Assembly: GCF_014138625.1 (NCBI RefSeq)
Contig: NZ_JACJHY010000010.1
Span: 124,001-188,000, forward strand
Reading direction: 5' to 3'
DNA from: Aminobacter ciceronei
Lineage (GTDB): Bacteria; Pseudomonadota; Alphaproteobacteria; Rhizobiales; Rhizobiaceae
Length of the DNA stretch: 64,000 nucleotides
Part shown: one piece after another, positions 43,045 through 52,502 of the stretch
Numbering within the stretch: position 1 is the stretch's first letter
How the letters are laid out: every line of letters starts with the position of its first letter
Notes under the pieces: generated by a model
What the model saw: only the letters and a program-made list of their open reading frames with translations
Databases searched by the model: none
What the model was told of the DNA's origin: nothing
Program-made: the position numbers and the translations under genes

Positions 43045-45027
43045 CGGATCAAGGTTCGAGCCTTTCGCCGCCTTCAGCAGAGCATCGACCACCTCAGCAT
43101 TGTTGCTGGTCAACGTTTCGGCCATCTGCTTTCGCGCTGCTTCCGTCTTCACGCCCTGCAACGCCTCGACGACCTTCTCGACACCCTTAACGGCTGTTGC
43201 CCGCGTCGCGCCGCCGACGCCGCCAGCCTTGAAACTGTCGACCACGCCGAAGTCGCCGCCGGTCTGGCCTGTCAGGTCGTTGATCGCCTCGCGGCGCGCC
43301 AGGCTCTCGCTATTGCGCGTGACGATGCTCGAGGTGTCCGCGAAGGACCGTTCATTGTCGAGCAGCCGAATGATCCTGTCGGCACGGTCGTCGCCGAACA
43401 GCGTCGCGAGACGGTCGCGGTTCCAGTCGCCTTCACCCTTGATCAGCCGCTGAAGTGCTACCCGGTCGTTGGCATTGGTGCCAATGATGCGCTCGATTTC
43501 GGCCCGCGCACCTTCGCGCAATCGCACCGGCACCGCCGAGGGACCGATCTGTTCGCCCTGAGGCAACGCGCCTTGCCTGAATTCGTCCGCCAGTTCGACC
43601 GGCCGAGGTGCTTCGCGGCCATTGGCAAGAACCGTCTGACCGCGCTGCACCGCCGTATTCTGACGGGCCAGTTCGGCATATTGAGCGTCGACTTCCTTGA
43701 TGCCCGGCACCGAAGCGCGAAGCTGATCGTCAACCGCCTGGCGGGCGGTGGTCAGGGCATTGCGGGCGTTCGTCTCCTGGACCGTCTCCAACATGCCGTC
43801 GATGGCCTTGCGGGTTTCCAGCAGGGTCACGGGATTGGTTTCAAGCTCTTCCGTTCCGACGCGATTGAGCATCCGTCGAACGGTCGACAGACCACGCTGC
43901 GCCTCGCCCCGTAGGGTCTGAATTTCCCGGTCCAGATATTGCGCGATTGGCCGCGTATCGACCGGCGAAGCGTTCTGGAACACTTCACGGTATCGCGGCG
44001 ACAGGTGCCCCTGATTGACCTCGATGTCAGCCGACACCCTGCGCGGGACCGGAGCCGGCCCAAGCTGGGAATTGACCTCGTCGATGATCCGACGATTTGC
44101 AGCAGCATCGCGGGCGCCGATTGCACCGCGAACGATCTGCTGGCCTTCGCCCGGCATGGCAGCGAGCGCGGCGGCCTGGTGTTTGAGGTTTGGCCCCAGA
44201 TCCAGAACCATGCCGTCAGGGCCCAATTCCTGAAGACGGGCGTGTACAGTCGCCGCGTCGAGCCCATCACGCTCCATGCCTTTGGCCAGGAGATTGAAAG
44301 CCTGCTTGTCGACGCCGGTTGCCTTGGCGAGGCGACCGGTTAGGAGGGCATCGGCGACCTTCTTGACGCCTTTGCCGACCAAAGGGGCGACGTAAGTGCC
44401 GGCGGCACCCAGACCACCACCCCAGAGCGCGCCGTCGCGCGTTTTTTCCAGATCGCCACCAGACCGCACAAAGGCGTCTGCACCTCCTAGGCCCCCGCCG
44501 CCAAGAGTCGCGCCGCCAATCTTCCCCAAGCGGGTTGCCTGCGCGACGCCAAAGGCGCTCGGAGCTGCTGCAATCATGGGGACCGTGCCAACGACCGCGC
44601 CGGTAACCTGCGCGGCCGTGTCCAGCTTCGGGTTCATCGACTTTTCAGCCTCGGTCCCCGACTGGATGGTCTGCAAGACCTCGTCGTAATCCTTGTCCGA
44701 GAACTGCGCCAAGGTGGCCGCGGCGGCACGATCAACGCCACCACGGATCAACGGGCCAACGACCGGGATGCCTTCCAGCACGCCGCCCGACGCCGTCCGG
44801 ACCTTGCTCAGGGCGTCATCGCCCTCAATCACGCCGGTCTGACGGTTATAGCCAGGGATGCCGCCCGGGACGTTCGCCGGGTCGAACTCGAAATGCTGCG
44901 GCTGGCCGCCGGGCCGAGGGGCCCCGGGTTCGACCATTTGCCCGAGCGCACCGACAGCGGCATTCTCGTCGGGCGCATCGATCTCGTAGGTTTTGCCGTC
45001 CGGGCCCTGGATCTCGAAAACAGGCAT
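42982..45027 (-). CDS. Large internal virion / DNA-ejection protein
   Basis: A 681-residue protein I place by position and build. The start MPVFEIQGPDGKTYEIDAPDENAAVGALGQMV is a small domain seen at the N-terminus of several phage virion proteins. Residues about 130-235 are Gly/Ala-rich and hydrophobic (TAAQVTGAVVGTVPMIAAAPSAFGVAQATRLGKIGGATLGGGGLGG, then GALWGGGLGAAGTYVAPLVGKGVKKVADAL). The remainder is largely helical. Such proteins in podoviruses are ejected to form a channel across the cell envelope. The gene joins the upstream muramidase-bearing gene end to start. Confidence 0.7.
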   Translation of the reverse strand: MPVFEIQGPDGKTYEIDAPDENAAVGALGQMVEPGAPRPGGQPQHFEFDPANVPGGIPGYNRQTGVIEGDDALSKVRTASGGVLEGIPVVGPLIRGGVDRAAAATLAQFSDKDYDEVLQTIQSGTEAEKSMNPKLDTAAQVTGAVVGTVPMIAAAPSAFGVAQATRLGKIGGATLGGGGLGGADAFVRSGGDLEKTRDGALWGGGLGAAGTYVAPLVGKGVKKVADALLTGRLAKATGVDKQAFNLLAKGMERDGLDAATVHARLQELGPDGMVLDLGPNLKHQAAALAAMPGEGQQIVRGAIGARDAAANRRIIDEVNSQLGPAPVPRRVSADIEVNQGHLSPRYREVFQNASPVDTRPIAQYLDREIQTLRGEAQRGLSTVRRMLNRVGTEELETNPVTLLETRKAIDGMLETVQETNARNALTTARQAVDDQLRASVPGIKEVDAQYAELARQNTAVQRGQTVLANGREAPRPVELADEFRQGALPQGEQIGPSAVPVRLREGARAEIERIIGTNANDRVALQRLIKGEGDWNRDRLATLFGDDRADRIIRLLDNERSFADTSSIVTRNSESLARREAINDLTGQTGGDFGVVDSFKAGGVGGATRATAVKGVEKVVEALQGVKTEAARKQMAETLTSNNAEVVDALLKAAKGSNLDPSQIDRVSRALLLTTVGGVGR

Positions 45028-47381
45028 TACTGTTTCACCCTGATTTTGACGCCGTTGCCCATGTCTTTCCAGCCGCCACCATCACCCGGAGGCGGCGCGC
45101 CAGGCGTCTGCCGTTCAACAGAGGCGTCGACAGAGGTCTTGATGTTGGCGAGCATGCGCTTGAGTTCTTCCACGCTGTTCTTCGCCCGCGCGCCGGCCCC
45201 GCCCGTCACTCCGGTCCATATCTGATCGGGCAGATTGGCAATGCCGCCCTCTTTCAGGGGATCGACAACCGGGTCATAGATCATCCGCTCCATGAGCGAG
45301 AGATCAGGCCCGTTGAGCACGCCGAGGTTAAACAGCTCCTTCATCTGAAGCATGATGCCCTGGCGAACCGTGTTCAGGTTGTCCTTGGCCTCGCCAGGCT
45401 TCACCTGAATACCGGATTTGTCGACAAGCTCCGCGTAACGGTCCAATTCACTCGTGATCGTCGAAAAAGCCTGGTCGACGCTCGAAGACCGATTGCGCTG
45501 GGCTTCCGTCGGCTTCTGCGCCTTCGGGCTGGTGATCGGGATCATGCCAGGGCGCTGGCCCTCGACCGGTGCACTGATCGGCGCAGGGGTCGGGGCGGGC
45601 GTCGGGCTGACAGGCGCTGCCGGAACAGGAGCCGGGGAAGGTGCAGGCGTCGGCGCTGGCACAGGAGCGGGTGCGCCTTGCGGTGTGACCGGCATTGCAG
45701 GACCACCCGCAGCCGCCTGTCCAAATACGCCCTGTGGCGTCATGAACATGACGGACCCGTCTGCGGGATTGGTGATGGTCTTGCCGGCGCCGAGCTGCTG
45801 TGCCTGTTCCGGGGTCAGAGCGCCGCTGTCCATGAGGCCGTTGAGCGACTGTGCTTCGACCGAATTGCCCTCAAACCGGAATTTGCCATCTGACGGCTTG
45901 CCTACATGCTTGGTTTCGCCCGTGGCCGGATCGAACAACGTGCCGTCGTCGAGTTTCTGCCACTGCTTTTGGGGCGTCCCTAGCTCCTTCTGGAGCTTCT
46001 GAAGCTGAAGCTGCCGGATAGGGTCGTTCGATTGCATCTTCTGCTCGAGCATTGTGTTGACCATGGCGCGCTGCTGCTCGCTCAACCAAGGATCGGCTGC
46101 GGCCTGCATGATCTGCTGGACGGTCGGGCCAGCCTCGCCAGGCTGAAGCGGCGCATGTCCGGGCATGTCGCTATCAATGGCCGTGCCGCGATAGGCTTCC
46201 GCGCCCATTGCCTGAGCAACGCGCTGGGTGGCCGGGCTGGCCGCCTGTGCCGCCGGCTGATCGCCATTGGCCTTGGCCAACGCCCCAGTGACTTTCGAAA
46301 GCGGCTGCACTGCGCCGCCTATGGGCGCGCTGTCCATCATTGCCGCCGTGACGCGCTGAGACGGTGAGGGTGTGACTTTTGCCACTGGCTGAGGAACTGC
46401 GGGCTTCGGCGGGGCTCCGGGTGCCGTCGGCGCGTTCATTCGGGCCCAAGCCTCAGGCGACAGGCCGGTTTTGGCGTATTCCTCCGGCATCGGCGGCACC
46501 TGCGTCGCCTGCGCCACGCCAGCCGACGGGTCGAGAGATGCGACCTGAACAGGCTGTTCCTGTTGGGCCGCCTGCTGAGCCTGAGCGGGCGAAGCACCTG
46601 CATTGAGTGCGCGCTGATAGGTCGACACAAACCTGTCGGTGTTCGTGCCCTGCTCAATGCCGCCCGGCAAGCTGGTCCAGACCGGATTGAGCACCTTTCC
46701 CACGCTGGCAATTGCCGCCGGGTCGCCTGACTGCAGAACAGCGTCCAGATCCTGACCCGTCTTGGCTTTGTAGGTTTCGGCTGCGAGGTTCCAAGCCGCC
46801 TTGTCCTGATTGATAGGCGAGAAGTCGCCCAGACCAAGCTTTCCAGCCTGATCATCCCACGTAGAGCCGAGAAACTGGTATTTGCCGGCGGCAGAAGAGG
46901 TGCGCCCCGCGTTCGGGCCAGTCTGGATGCGCACGGCTTGGTTTGGGTGTTTGGAGAAGTCGTCGAACTTCCCGCCGCCATAGATGACGTTGTACCGGCC
47001 GCCGCTTTCGGGCCCGGCAATCGTGTTCAGCAGCGCCTTTTGATACGGCTTGGCATCGGTCCATGCGAGTTCGTCGCCGTGAAAGTCGACGGGAGCCGAT
47101 GACGTGGATGTGCTCTGCTTGGAAGTCGGCGCATCTGGGAACGTGCCGGCGCCAAACAGCGGTGCCATGGTCGACGCGGCATGATCGCGGCCCGCTTTTT
47201 CGGCAGCATCAGCACGGCTTCCGAGGACAGCCGAGACGATACCGTCGGCCAGGGCGCTGATGCCTTCGCCTACGTTCCGGGGAACCTGATTGCGGCTGGC
47301 GAGCGCATCCGCTACGGCCCGCTTCTTCGCGAGGCTGGCCGGCGTTTCCTTGGATGCGTCGAAAATGAAGGACAGAGCCAT
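45027..47381 (-). CDS. Internal virion protein with GH104-like muramidase domain
   Basis: A 784-residue virion protein. Residues about 116-205 resemble lambda-R-type GH104 lytic enzymes: LLNTIAGPESGGRYNVIYGGGKFDDFSKHPNQAV, then AGKYQFLGSTWDDQAGKLGLGDFSPINQDKAAW, with Glu125 as the likely catalytic acid. The middle is Ala/Gln/Pro-rich, with a proline repeat stretch of the PAPTPAP kind near 590-620. The C-terminal 150 residues are helical. It probably opens a hole in peptidoglycan at DNA entry, distinct from the lysis endolysin. Confidence 0.8.
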   Translation of the reverse strand: MALSFIFDASKETPASLAKKRAVADALASRNQVPRNVGEGISALADGIVSAVLGSRADAAEKAGRDHAASTMAPLFGAGTFPDAPTSKQSTSTSSAPVDFHGDELAWTDAKPYQKALLNTIAGPESGGRYNVIYGGGKFDDFSKHPNQAVRIQTGPNAGRTSSAAGKYQFLGSTWDDQAGKLGLGDFSPINQDKAAWNLAAETYKAKTGQDLDAVLQSGDPAAIASVGKVLNPVWTSLPGGIEQGTNTDRFVSTYQRALNAGASPAQAQQAAQQEQPVQVASLDPSAGVAQATQVPPMPEEYAKTGLSPEAWARMNAPTAPGAPPKPAVPQPVAKVTPSPSQRVTAAMMDSAPIGGAVQPLSKVTGALAKANGDQPAAQAASPATQRVAQAMGAEAYRGTAIDSDMPGHAPLQPGEAGPTVQQIMQAAADPWLSEQQRAMVNTMLEQKMQSNDPIRQLQLQKLQKELGTPQKQWQKLDDGTLFDPATGETKHVGKPSDGKFRFEGNSVEAQSLNGLMDSGALTPEQAQQLGAGKTITNPADGSVMFMTPQGVFGQAAAGGPAMPVTPQGAPAPVPAPTPAPSPAPVPAAPVSPTPAPTPAPISAPVEGQRPGMIPITSPKAQKPTEAQRNRSSSVDQAFSTITSELDRYAELVDKSGIQVKPGEAKDNLNTVRQGIMLQMKELFNLGVLNGPDLSLMERMIYDPVVDPLKEGGIANLPDQIWTGVTGGAGARAKNSVEELKRMLANIKTSVDASVERQTPGAPPPGDGGGWKDMGNGVKIRVKQ

Positions 47382-47384
47382 TGA

Positions 47385-48389
47385 TTATGCTCCCAGCGCC
47401 AGCGCTTTGCGGTAATCCACGGCCTTGAAGCCGTGCGGGGTATCGAACACCGCGTCGGGGTGTTCCTTCTCGACATCCTGCGCCATCAGGCCAAGCTGCA
47501 TGGGCCCGCCGGCCTTGTAGCGATAGGCATAGATGGGCTGGCCGTCGTTGGTCTTGCCGACCTTCTCGATACCGGTCTTGGCTCGCTTGTCCGACAGTGT
47601 GAGCAGCTTGCCGACGCCGCCGAACAGCCCGCCCAGCAGACTGCCGCTCTGGGCGACCTGCTGGTTATAGGCGTTCATGCGCTGATTGTAGTTCTCGTTG
47701 ATCAGCCCGGCATTGTCGGTCGTCGGGATGGTGCTGCCGTTGTAACCCTGGGCTTGCGGTGCGGCCACCTGCGAGCCCGACAGAAGCGCAGTGATTTCGT
47801 TGATCGGCTGATTGCGGACGGCCTGGGCTTCCGAAAAAGCCTGGCCGCGACCAGTCAGCAGCAACTGATTGTAAGCATCGTTCGTCGTCTGGCCTTGCTG
47901 GGCCATGGCCCGGTCGTACGCCGCGGAACCCTGCATGATGCCCTGGTTCGCTAGACGGGTCTGCAGCGCGTCGTTCTGCTGCGCAATGAGCGGGTCGAGG
48001 CGCTTGCGACCCAGTTCCAGCAGCCGCGATTCAACCGCCTCGTTGGAGCCATCGAAGGGCTTAGCCATATAGTCGTTGAGGAAAGACGACTGGTTGTTGG
48101 CAAGGGTGCCGAGGTTGAGCTGCGCCTTGTCGGTTTGATCCTTGATTGCCTGCTGCGCCGCTGACAGCTGCGTCGTGACAGTCGTTTTTGGGATCGTGTA
48201 GGTCTTCCCGGTGTATGGATCGGTGACCTTCTCTTCGCCAGTCTTCGTATAGGTGATCGTGCCGTCAGGCGTGACCTGGTTGGCATTGTTCAGCCACGAA
48301 TTGGCAATCGCGGTCGAGATGTTGGTGCCGGTCGATGCCGCTGAAGTTTCCTTCGGGTCGGGAGGCGTCGGCGCTTTAGGCTTGCCCAT
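47385..48389 (-). CDS. Virion protein with C-terminal S74 (endosialidase-type) chaperone domain
   Basis: A 334-residue protein. Residues 1-250 are Gln/Asn-rich and helical (ISTAIANSWLNNANQVTPDGTITYTKTGEEKVTDPYTGKTYTIPKTT; LANQGIMQGSAAYDRAMAQQGQ). Residues about 264-334 carry the intramolecular chaperone pattern LSDKRAKTGIEKVGK...YAYRYK...GLMAQDVEKEHPDAV, with the Ser/Lys pair (S266 and K272 region) that performs self-cleavage in phage fibres. The gene lies 3 bases upstream (in transcription) of the muramidase protein gene and its start overlaps the GNAT gene by 14 bases. Confidence 0.78.
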   Translation of the reverse strand: MGKPKAPTPPDPKETSAASTGTNISTAIANSWLNNANQVTPDGTITYTKTGEEKVTDPYTGKTYTIPKTTVTTQLSAAQQAIKDQTDKAQLNLGTLANNQSSFLNDYMAKPFDGSNEAVESRLLELGRKRLDPLIAQQNDALQTRLANQGIMQGSAAYDRAMAQQGQTTNDAYNQLLLTGRGQAFSEAQAVRNQPINEITALLSGSQVAAPQAQGYNGSTIPTTDNAGLINENYNQRMNAYNQQVAQSGSLLGGLFGGVGKLLTLSDKRAKTGIEKVGKTNDGQPIYAYRYKAGGPMQLGLMAQDVEKEHPDAVFDTPHGFKAVDYRKALALGA

Positions 48390-48825
48390 GGTATTTCCTC
48401 GTGAACTTGCTGTTCCGCCAGGCGTCGTCAGTCAGCGTGAAGACGTAACCGTCCTCATTGCGACCGCGCATGCGCTCGATGAAATGCGGCGTGAAACCGA
48501 AGGCTTTCGCAATGCGCACCATACGCTCGTTGGCGGCCGAGACTTGAAGAACCACCATCTGGCAGCCGACCTCGTCGAACGGGTACGAAAACATCTTGTG
48601 CCGCACCTCGGCAGTCAGCCACCGCGGCGTCGTCGATGCGCTCGATATCTGGATGAGGCCCGGCCCCGGCTGCCAGTCGTGGAAGACCATTCCGGCGACC
48701 AGTTCACCGGTATCGTCGTCGACAACACCGAGTGCCTTGCAATTGCCGAAACCCGCTTCACAGCCTGGAATGAGGCCGGCGACGAAGGCCGAAACCTGAT
48801 CAGTGCACCCGTAGAGCAATCGCAT
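48376..48825 (-). CDS. Phage-encoded GNAT family acetyltransferase
   Basis: A 149-residue GNAT-like protein. It starts MRLLYGCTDQVSAFVAGLIPGCEAGFGNCKALGVVDDDTGELVAGMVFHDW and has the late element VLQVSAANERMVRIAKAFGFTPHFIERMRGRNEDGYVFTL typical of acetyltransferases encoded within phage structural operons. The usual R/Q-x-x-G-x-G loop is weak (TPRWLTAEVRHKMFSY). The target is unknown. It is placed between the tail hub and the S74 protein. Confidence 0.75.
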   Translation of the reverse strand: MRLLYGCTDQVSAFVAGLIPGCEAGFGNCKALGVVDDDTGELVAGMVFHDWQPGPGLIQISSASTTPRWLTAEVRHKMFSYPFDEVGCQMVVLQVSAANERMVRIAKAFGFTPHFIERMRGRNEDGYVFTLTDDAWRNSKFTRKYHGQA

Positions 48826-48827
48826 GC

Positions 48828-50414
48828 TCAGACGACCACAGCACCGACTTCATAGGTGATGTCGATCGCTACCAGCTCGGCGTCGGGCGTTGGCGTCACG
48901 CCGCAAGTTACCTGGACTTGTGGTGCCGCAACGAAGCCAGATCGGCCAATTGAGCCCCAACGGGTCGAAATGCGCTTCTCTGAGCTGCCATCCCATTTCA
49001 TGACGTCCCACAGACCACTGTCCCATTCGTCGAATAGGGTGTCATCTGGGGTCGACGCCGGAGCGGCTGGCAATGAAACCTGATAGTCGGTGGACATCGA
49101 CAGCTTCGAAATGAACGCTCGAGCCGCAAGAAAGACAGACCGGCCCATATGGACGATCTTGTTCGCCGCCGGCACGCGTAGGTGGTCGAACAGGCCAACA
49201 TAGGTGCAGACATAGGGGGAGCCGTCGTCGTTGCCGCCGACTTCGCACTGCATGACCTTGCCGTCGGAGGTGCCGAAATAGGCCCAATCGTCATGGATGG
49301 CGAGGCAACGGGTATCCCAGCCGGTATAATCGGCCCATGCGCCGGTTTCGAGGTTGACGACGAAACAGAGATTGTCCTGGCCGACGTCGGTAGGCAGGGA
49401 GACGATGCCCATATTCATCAGCGGCCATTTCACGATTTCCCAAGGCAACACTGCTGCGCGGCGAGCCACCTCACGGCGCCAGTCGGGTTCGATGTTCCGG
49501 CTTACGCTGCTCATGGAGAGCGCAACCCGGTCCTTCGAAATCGCCTCGCTGATAGGGACGATGCCGTCTTCCATGGCGATCAGGAGGTCACCACCGGCCT
49601 GCATGAAGGCGCGACGGCCCATTGGCCGCGAGATGTCGTATCGGCCCACAAGCCGCCAATCTGCCGGATCGGCGGGGTTTGCGCCTTCATAGACCGCGAC
49701 CTCGCCCTGATCGGAGACGATGACGCATTTGTCGTCGACGCCGTCGCCGGCATCAAGCGACCAGGTTGCCCCGAACTTGATTGCGCCACCCTTCTGGAAG
49801 ACGCCGGCAAGGGACAAATCCTGCGCGGTACCCGAGATCTGATTGACCGGCAGGAACCAGACGACAAGGCTGTCTTTCTGGACGAAAAACTGCCGGTTTC
49901 GGTAGGCCCATATCTGCGCCAGCTTGTTCGTCGCGATAGGGCCCAGTGCCGCCACGGTTGACCAGACGCTGCCATTGAACTGGCGCATCGAATCCGTGCC
50001 GTTGACCGCAGACAGAAAGTCGCCGCCGGCCGTGGCGAACTGGATATAGCTGTAATACCCGCTGGTCTGCCCGCTGACAGCCGCTGCCGGCGGCACCAGA
50101 GGATCGGCGGGACTGGTGACGTCAAAGATGTTGGTCGTGTCCGCGGCAAACATGAAACGACCGCTCGAGCTGTCATAGGTGATCATGCTGACCACCGGCC
50201 CGGAACCAATCGTTGCCTTGCGACGAGTGCCGCCGCGCAGCCTGATACCGGTACTGGTCGGGAACCAGTTTTCCAGCACCCGGGCGCCCTGAGGCTGCGA
50301 GGCCGCCAGATTCTCATTCGAAATCTTGCCGCGGACCGGGGCCGGGAAAGTGTGCGTGCGGTGCTTCTGCTGGGCAGGGGCAGCGACCGGAACACGTCGG
50401 AAGGCGCGCCTCAT
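48828..50414 (-). CDS. Phage tail hub / DNA-stabilisation protein
   Basis: A 528-residue beta-rich virion protein. The start MRRAFRRVPVAAPAQQKHRTHTFPAPVRGKISNENLAASQPQGARVLENWFPTSTGIRLRGGTRRKA, followed by repeated strand segments with Y-x-G/S-x-N patterns, resembles P22 gp10 and tail tubular protein B-like hubs of short-tailed phages. The ATG at 50414 was chosen because it overlaps the adaptor gene stop by ATGA; the longer frame reads through that gene. Confidence 0.75.
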   Translation of the reverse strand: MRRAFRRVPVAAPAQQKHRTHTFPAPVRGKISNENLAASQPQGARVLENWFPTSTGIRLRGGTRRKATIGSGPVVSMITYDSSSGRFMFAADTTNIFDVTSPADPLVPPAAAVSGQTSGYYSYIQFATAGGDFLSAVNGTDSMRQFNGSVWSTVAALGPIATNKLAQIWAYRNRQFFVQKDSLVVWFLPVNQISGTAQDLSLAGVFQKGGAIKFGATWSLDAGDGVDDKCVIVSDQGEVAVYEGANPADPADWRLVGRYDISRPMGRRAFMQAGGDLLIAMEDGIVPISEAISKDRVALSMSSVSRNIEPDWRREVARRAAVLPWEIVKWPLMNMGIVSLPTDVGQDNLCFVVNLETGAWADYTGWDTRCLAIHDDWAYFGTSDGKVMQCEVGGNDDGSPYVCTYVGLFDHLRVPAANKIVHMGRSVFLAARAFISKLSMSTDYQVSLPAAPASTPDDTLFDEWDSGLWDVMKWDGSSEKRISTRWGSIGRSGFVAAPQVQVTCGVTPTPDAELVAIDITYEVGAVVV

Positions 50415-51112
50415 GGGGTAATCACCCCTGGGAAGGCGCATTCGGCGCCGGCCGGCAGACGAGGCGTGCCGACGGTCAGGATGTTCGAGCCCTTGTCGTT
50501 GCCGCTGGCGACCGCAAGCGCGTCCTCGTAGGTCACCATGTCCTCGGCGTAGGCTTGGCCCTTGTTGGCCTTCCACTGCCAGATCATGCCGAGCTTCAGC
50601 ACACGCTCATCGAGGCGGAAGACGTCATCGTCTGAGGTAAATTCGGCTTTTGGCGTCCCGTCCTCGGCCTTGATGATCAGATCGGAGATGTAGAAGAACG
50701 ATGCGGTCGCCAGATTGGGCATCACCGGCTTGATGTGGACCTGCTCGCCAATCATCGTCCATGCGCCGGTCAGGCTCTGGTAGTTCTGGACTGCCATGGC
50801 GAGCCAAGTGTCGCTGTCGGGGTAGTGCGTCAAAGGCGAATAGGGCGTTGCCGAAGGCCAGATGCGAGCCTTTTTCAGCATCCGCTTGTAGTCGGGGGGC
50901 AGATTGAAACCGGTGGCGATGCCGTCACCGGTCAGCGTTGCGAGCACCTTGAGGCGCGTCCAATCACGGCCGTCGAAGGCGATGCGCTGCGCCATTTCAT
51001 TGGCGAGCGCTTGCAATTCGGCGTGTTCCCGATCCGTCGACGAGAAGACGGCATCAGGGACGGTGAGCCCGATGACCGGGCACACCTGCTTTATGACGCT
51101 CAAGATGCTCAT
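50411..51112 (-). CDS. Phage head-tail adaptor protein
   Basis: A 233-residue mainly helical protein (MSILSVIKQVCPVIGLTVPDAVFSSTDREHAELQALANEMAQRIAFDGRDWTRLKVLATLTGDG). The layout, a helical start with EHAELQALANEMAQ, then FNLPPDYKRMLKKARIW and a late WQWKANKGQAYAEDMVTYEDAL, matches adaptor or tail tubular protein A-like proteins of podoviruses. It directly precedes the hub gene. Confidence 0.78.
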   Translation of the reverse strand: MSILSVIKQVCPVIGLTVPDAVFSSTDREHAELQALANEMAQRIAFDGRDWTRLKVLATLTGDGIATGFNLPPDYKRMLKKARIWPSATPYSPLTHYPDSDTWLAMAVQNYQSLTGAWTMIGEQVHIKPVMPNLATASFFYISDLIIKAEDGTPKAEFTSDDDVFRLDERVLKLGMIWQWKANKGQAYAEDMVTYEDALAVASGNDKGSNILTVGTPRLPAGAECAFPGVITP

Positions 51113-51118
51113 GGGCGC

Positions 51119-51898
51119 TTAGCCGTTCGCCAGTTCGGCAGCAGCAGCGACAAGGGTGTTGTGGCTGGGGTTGCCGCGGGGGCGCGAGCCGGTGTGTCCG
51201 GCGATGTAGTCCTTCAGCTTGTCGTCATCCCACGTGTCGAAGTCGGTCGACGCATCCGGATCGGTTTCGCCTTCAGGCTTGTCAGCCGCTTCCTCTGGCT
51301 GCGAGCCGGACTGCAGGGCCCCGACTTGATTGACGGGGGTGTTGCGCCCCGACATCTGGGCAAGCTGGTCCCTGAGATCGGCCATCTGCTCGAGCAGCGA
51401 AGCATTTTGCGCAGCCAGCGCCGTCACGTCTGCCGAGCCGGCCGCATTGTCCAGATAGGCCTGCGCCTGGTTCTTCAGATCGCGCCCGCCCATGCCGAGC
51501 TGCTTGAGCGGGTTGCCATCCAACCCGGCCAGAGCTTCCACCGTGTGGATGTTCAGCGCCTTGAGTTCGCGGCGCTTGGCCTCGGCCAGGAATGGCGCTT
51601 CCGACAAAGGCGTGCCGCTCGTCGGCTGGGAAACACCTGCCTTAAAGGCGCGATACTGCTCGTTGTAGAGCATGGCGTAGGTCACGACGCCGTTGCCGTC
51701 CTTGACGCTCTCGCGCGTCGCGTTGGGCTCGGCCTCATGGGCCGGAAAGGTCGCCCTGGTCTTGGTGTTGCCGGCGAATGCGATGTCGCAGACTTCCATG
51801 TCGGAGAAGATCGGTCGGCCTGCCTTCTGGCTGGCGGTGGCGTCGGGCATCGTGTGAATGCGGAACACGACGGTCGTCTGATTGTTGTTCGATGTCAT
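51119..51898 (-). CDS. Phage structural-region protein of unknown function
   Basis: A 259-residue protein starting MTSNNNQTTVVFRIHTMPDATASQKAGRPIFSDMEVCDIAFAGNTKTRATFPAHE. Residues about 85-175 are helical with a helix-hairpin-like element (LKALNIHTVEALAGLDGNPLKQLGMGGRDLKNQAQAYLD), residues 175-225 are acidic and disordered, and the C-terminus WDDDKLKDYIAGHTGSRPRGNPSHNTLVAAAAELA looks like a small HeH/SAP-type helical motif. Similar proteins follow capsid genes in rhizobial phages. It is separated from the upstream head protein by a terminator hairpin. Confidence 0.6.
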   Translation of the reverse strand: MTSNNNQTTVVFRIHTMPDATASQKAGRPIFSDMEVCDIAFAGNTKTRATFPAHEAEPNATRESVKDGNGVVTYAMLYNEQYRAFKAGVSQPTSGTPLSEAPFLAEAKRRELKALNIHTVEALAGLDGNPLKQLGMGGRDLKNQAQAYLDNAAGSADVTALAAQNASLLEQMADLRDQLAQMSGRNTPVNQVGALQSGSQPEEAADKPEGETDPDASTDFDTWDDDKLKDYIAGHTGSRPRGNPSHNTLVAAAAELANG

Positions 51899-51931
51899 TT
51901 TCTCGATTTCCTGTCTGAGAGGGTGCAAAGG

Positions 51932-51957
51932 AAAACGGGGCCCGCCGAGGGGCCCCG
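51932..51957 (-). terminator. Terminator hairpin after the capsid and head protein genes
   Basis: CGGGGCCC (51936-51943) and GGGCCCCG (51950-51957) form a perfect 8-bp stem, followed by T4 on the minus strand. It lies between the head protein gene and the next structural gene, and may lower downstream expression relative to the capsid. Confidence 0.75.
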
Positions 51958-51979
51958 CTTATTGCTTTGTCGTCAGGGA

Positions 51980-52492
51980 TTAGGCTGCGAGGCCGTCGTC
52001 GACGAACGGACGATCGATCTCGAATTCGGCCAGGCCGGCGGAAGGCGTACCGACCGCAGAGGCGCCCTTGGCGTTCTTGACGCGATCACCGGCAACGACG
52101 GCATCGTCCACGGAACCAGCGGTCGCCGTGGCATAGACGTTGGCGTTGTCGAGGAAGCCCGCAAGCGCCTTGCCGATGGCCTTGCCCTTGATCTGATACC
52201 AGCCGTACTGGCTGGCCACGTTCGCCGACATGGCGACAGCGACCGAGCCAATAGCGTCGGCACCAAGCAGGACCGTCGACCAGTCGTCGGGGTTGTAGAC
52301 GACCCACGAACCAACTGCCGTCGAGGCTACGCCCTGAAGGTAGATGAACTCGCCGACACCATAGACCGGATCGACCGCGCGGATGACATCGCCCAGCTTC
52401 CAGGGAGTGCTGCGACCGGCCACGTTTGACGCGGGACCGGTGTAGGCAATCGGAGGGAAGCCGAGGTTCGGAGTTTCGGGAATGTAGGCCAC
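51980..52492 (-). CDS. Phage head decoration-like protein
   Basis: A 170-residue protein directly after the major capsid gene. The sequence is beta-rich with small residues (VGEFIYLQGVASTAVGSWVVYNPDDWSTVLLGADAIGSVAVAMSANVASQYGWYQIKGKAIGKA), typical of head decoration or capsid-stabilising proteins of phages. A terminator hairpin follows. The function is inferred from position and composition. Confidence 0.65.
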   Translation of the reverse strand: MAYIPETPNLGFPPIAYTGPASNVAGRSTPWKLGDVIRAVDPVYGVGEFIYLQGVASTAVGSWVVYNPDDWSTVLLGADAIGSVAVAMSANVASQYGWYQIKGKAIGKALAGFLDNANVYATATAGSVDDAVVAGDRVKNAKGASAVGTPSAGLAEFEIDRPFVDDGLAA

Positions 52493-52502
52493 TGGACCCT
52501 CC

